Shown here: positions 7,867 to 9,624 of the stretch, piece after piece
Numbering within the stretch: the stretch's first letter is position 1
How the letters are laid out: each line of letters begins with the position of its first letter
NCBI GenBank assembly: GCA_003489085.1
Contig: DNJM01000183.1
Span: 1-9,624 of the forward strand
DNA length: 9,624 bases
Reading direction: 5' to 3'
Source of the DNA: Lachnospiraceae bacterium
GTDB lineage: Bacteria > Bacillota > Clostridia > Lachnospirales > Lachnospiraceae
Position numbers and translations under genes: made by a program
Notes under the pieces: model-generated
Told to the model about the DNA's origin: nothing
The model's database searches: none
What the model saw: the letters and a program-made list of their open reading frames with translations, nothing else

Positions 7867-8040
7867 TTATTCCTGTGCGCTGATAGCTCCTGTTGGACAT
7901 TGTGCTGCACATGCACCACAATCTACACAAGCATCTGCATTGATTTCGAAATGAGCATCTCCCTGGCTGATAGCACCTACTGGGCATACACCTTCGCAAG
8001 CGCCGCAGCTTACACAGTCATCACTGATTACGTGTGCCAT
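7867..8040 (-). CDS. Clostridial-type 2[4Fe-4S] ferredoxin
   Basis: A 57-residue protein read on the minus strand, starting MAHVISDDCVSCGACEG. Two CxxCxxCxxxCP motifs are complete: C9, C12, C15, C19-P20 and C38, C41, C44, C48-P49. Each binds one [4Fe-4S] cluster through three Cys of its own motif and the fourth of the other. The two halves are internally similar (CGAC...CP.GAIS), reflecting the known gene duplication in this family. It is a small soluble cytoplasmic electron carrier for anaerobic redox enzymes such as pyruvate:ferredoxin oxidoreductase and hydrogenase; its partner here cannot be told. The length is normal for clostridial ferredoxin (about 55 residues). A perfect AGGAGG (plus-strand 8050-8055) lies 9 nt upstream of the ATG. 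It is monocistronic, convergent with the merR-type gene and divergent from the lipoprotein gene. Confidence 0.97.
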   Translation of the reverse strand: MAHVISDDCVSCGACEGVCPVGAISQGDAHFEINADACVDCGACAAQCPTGAISAQE

Positions 8041-8262
8041 AGTATGTAACCTCCTTTTAAATTTATGCCCTTATTTTAATACAAAAGAGTTAATTATACA
8101 AGTGCCTGAGGAGTTGTATTGAATAAAAAAATATTTCTTATAAAAAATTAAGAAAATATTTATGCATTTTTGGTTCATCTAGTGTATAGTAATAGGCGTT
8201 AGGATCAGGACTCTATGGAAATGAACCGGACGGCGAAGAATCGGAAAACAGGAGATGGAGAT
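8041..8262. promoter_or_regulatory. Divergent AT-rich intergenic region between the ferredoxin and lipoprotein genes
   Basis: This 222-nt stretch must hold promoters for both flanking genes. On the minus strand a TATAAT lies at 8093-8098, with only a weak -35 (AATACA, 8115-8120) 16 nt upstream. On the plus strand TATAGT at 8185-8190 is a -10 candidate with no clear -35. An AT-rich imperfect inverted repeat lies between them at 8129-8161. No small ORF with a good ribosome binding site is evident. The promoter calls are tentative. Confidence 0.4.
8129..8161. repeat. AT-rich imperfect inverted repeat in the divergent promoter region
   Basis: Bases 8129-8140 (AAATATTTCTTA) are complementary to 8149-8161 (TAAGAAAATATTT) with one extra A in the right arm and an 8-nt A-rich loop. 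It could be an operator, a curved UP-like element, or a chance product of very high AT content. It is not a convincing terminator because the stem is almost entirely A-T. Confidence 0.4.
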
Positions 8263-9537
8263 ATGAAAAGAAGATACAGAGCGATTGCCGGATTATTAAG
8301 TATATCGTTGTTGTGCTGCGCCTGTGCGTCTGACGAAAAAAAAGAAAAGATTGAAAAACCGAAATCAGACTACCAGGAAGCGGCATATCAGGGACAGCTG
8401 AATGCGCTTCGCCCAAGAGCATATGGGGATATCAGTGGCTTGAATCTGGAACCGGGTACATACCTGTCGGTTATCGGCAAGGGAACAGATACGGACTATT
8501 GGGAAGCCGTAAAACGAGGTGCGGAGCAGGCTGTAGAAGATCTGAATGAGCGGTTAGGCTATAAAGGCAATGATAAAATCAAACTGGTGTACAGCGGCTG
8601 CTCTCAGGGAGAAGACGTAGAGGAACAGGTAAATATTCTGGACGAGGAAATGGACCGCAATCCGGCGGCCATTGCCATCGCTATTATTGACGAAAATGCG
8701 TGTGGAGTACAGTTTGATATGGCTGCGGATAATGGTATCCCACTTGTTGTTTTTGATTCCGGCAGTGACTATCAGGGAATTGTATCAATGATTTCTACCG
8801 ATAACAGGGACGCGGGAAAGACAGCGGGAACCAAGCTGGCTGAGGCAATTGAAGAGAGCGGAGAAGTCGCATTATTTCTGCCGGATAAGAAATCAATGTC
8901 CTCGTCGGAGCGTGAGGCCGGAATGAAGGAGGCCTTTGACGAATCCTATCCGGATATTCAGGTGGCAGATATCTATCATGGTGATGAGCTGGCGGAGAGA
9001 AGCAAAGCGATGCAGAGCGGTGTGACGCCGGAAGGAACTACAGGTGAGAGCGAATCGCAGGATAGTACTTCATCGGACAGCACACCGGCAGACAGTGCAG
9101 CAGTGCCGGAGGAGGGGGCGGCTTCGGACGAAGGAAGTGAACCGGAGGCTTCCGGAGAAAATCAGGAGGAAGAAGTAACAGAACTGACACAGCTGGAAAT
9201 GATTCAGGAGATTCTGAAGGCACATCCGAACCTGAAGGGATGTATTTCCGGCAGTGAAGAAATGACAGCGCTGCTTCTGGAAGCAGCAGAAGCATTAGAT
9301 CGGACGGATCTTAAGATCATTGGATTTGATACCGGAGAGAAACAGATGGAAGCACTGGAGGACGGAAGGCTGACAGGGCTGGTGGTTCAGAATCCTTTTG
9401 GAATGGGATATGCAGCGATCGTTGCAAGTGCCCGGGCGGTTCTGGGGCAGGCAAATGAAGCTGTTGTCGACAGTGGCTACACCTGGGTAACACGGGATAA
9501 TGTGGAAAAAGAATCCATTCAGAAAATGTTATATTAA
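8263..9537 (+). CDS. Sugar-type substrate-binding lipoprotein (periplasmic binding protein type 1 fold) with an acidic insert
   Basis: A 424-residue lipoprotein from the chosen ATG at 8263, which has AGGAGA at 8250-8255 and is followed directly by a signal peptide (MKRRYRAIAGLLSISLLCCAC). An in-frame ATG at 8215 has a poorer ribosome binding site and would add 16 polar residues before the signal. Lipidation is probably at C21, after A20; C18 and C19 make the lipobox unusual. A charged linker (about 22-60) leads to a RbsB-like domain. Its first lobe includes YLSVIGKG (67-74), DYWEAVKRGAEQA (78-90) and STDNRDAGKTAG (178-189). The second includes HPNLKGCISGSEEM (321-334) and IIGFDTGEKQMEALEDG (352-368), then VVQNPFGMGYAA. 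Residues about 254-306 are a serine/acid-rich low-complexity insert. Such proteins deliver sugars to ABC permeases or signal to membrane sensors, but no permease, ATPase or kinase gene is adjacent here. The ligand is unknown. Confidence 0.85.
   Translation: MKRRYRAIAGLLSISLLCCACASDEKKEKIEKPKSDYQEAAYQGQLNALRPRAYGDISGLNLEPGTYLSVIGKGTDTDYWEAVKRGAEQAVEDLNERLGYKGNDKIKLVYSGCSQGEDVEEQVNILDEEMDRNPAAIAIAIIDENACGVQFDMAADNGIPLVVFDSGSDYQGIVSMISTDNRDAGKTAGTKLAEAIEESGEVALFLPDKKSMSSSEREAGMKEAFDESYPDIQVADIYHGDELAERSKAMQSGVTPEGTTGESESQDSTSSDSTPADSAAVPEEGAASDEGSEPEASGENQEEEVTELTQLEMIQEILKAHPNLKGCISGSEEMTALLLEAAEALDRTDLKIIGFDTGEKQMEALEDGRLTGLVVQNPFGMGYAAIVASARAVLGQANEAVVDSGYTWVTRDNVEKESIQKMLY
9061..9105 (+). 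repeat. Three imperfect 15-nt repeats coding DSTSS-DSTPA-DSAAV
   Basis: Three consecutive 15-nt units (9061-9075, 9076-9090, 9091-9105) encode related pentapeptides, each beginning Asp-Ser, inside the low-complexity insert of the binding lipoprotein. The units begin GATAGTAC, GACAGCAC and GACAGTGC. The divergence suggests an old expansion by slippage or duplication, though compositional bias alone could produce it. Confidence 0.5.
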
Positions 9538-9544
9538 TATGCAG

Positions 9545-9603
9545 AATCCCCTCTGCCTTGTTCTTACGAAAAAGGAACAAAGCAGAGGGGATTGTTATTA
9601 TTT
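9545..9603 (+). terminator. Rho-independent terminator of the lipoprotein gene
   Basis: A long hairpin pairs 9545-9563 with 9575-9593, giving 18 base pairs with one mismatch (C9557/A9581) and including the GC-rich run CCCCTCTGC/GCAGAGGGG. A T-rich tract (TTGTTATTATTT, 9592-9603) follows. It begins 7 nt after the stop codon, so the lipoprotein gene is the last gene of its transcript and, with its own upstream region, probably monocistronic. Confidence 0.9.
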
Positions 9604-9624
9604 AGTAAGGGAAAAGATAAATTC

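Noticed and set aside
8215..8262. Upstream in-frame ATG at 8215 as the start of the lipoprotein
   Set aside because: It would place 16 polar residues before the signal peptide and lacks a good Shine-Dalgarno. The ATG at 8263 has AGGAGA at suitable spacing and gives a normal lipoprotein N-terminus.

Overview
The window looks like chromosomal DNA of a Gram-positive gut-type Clostridium, most likely a member of the Lachnospiraceae. The evidence is the GdpP-L9-DnaB gene order typical of Firmicutes, strong AGGAGG-type ribosome binding sites, a clostridial 2[4Fe-4S] ferredoxin, and protein sequences with a Lachnospiraceae flavour. The family assignment rests on recognition from memory, not on a search.

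Layout. (1) 1-3081, plus strand: a sugar-nucleotide cassette. It holds a nucleotidyltransferase cut by the left window edge, a NahK-like anomeric sugar kinase that overlaps it by one base, and galE. It closes with a GC-rich terminator at about 3107-3136. (2) 3147-7144, plus strand: an extended -10 promoter drives gdpP (c-di-AMP phosphodiesterase), rplI (ribosomal protein L9) and dnaB (replicative helicase). The genes are 2 and 12 nt apart, and a hairpin plus T-tract ends the operon. (3) 7169-7756, plus strand: a small MerR-type DNA-binding protein with a long coiled coil and no visible ligand domain. (4) 7867-8040, minus strand: a 57-residue ferredoxin, convergent with the merR-type gene and ending in a 14-bp hairpin with a T-tract on its own strand. 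(5) 8263-9537, plus strand: a lipoprotein of the sugar-binding periplasmic-protein type 1 fold, transcribed divergently from the ferredoxin across an AT-rich intergenic region and closed by a long terminator hairpin.

How the genes work together. The first cassette fits a three-step salvage route: a free hexosamine or hexose is phosphorylated at C1, activated to a nucleotide sugar, then epimerised. It resembles the kinase/uridylyltransferase/epimerase set of the bifidobacterial lacto-N-biose (lnp) pathway, but with a different class of nucleotidyltransferase. GalE carries Cys299 where E. coli GalE has the restrictive Tyr299, so it should accept UDP-GlcNAc/UDP-GalNAc as well as UDP-Glc/UDP-Gal. 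The second operon is core information processing plus c-di-AMP turnover.

I see no defence system, CRISPR array, insertion sequence, prophage gene, tRNA or rRNA. The less ordinary points are the cassette and its GalE gate residue, the RacA-like architecture of the MerR protein and its promoter nested in the dnaB terminator, and an acidic, partly repetitive insert inside the binding domain of the solitary lipoprotein.
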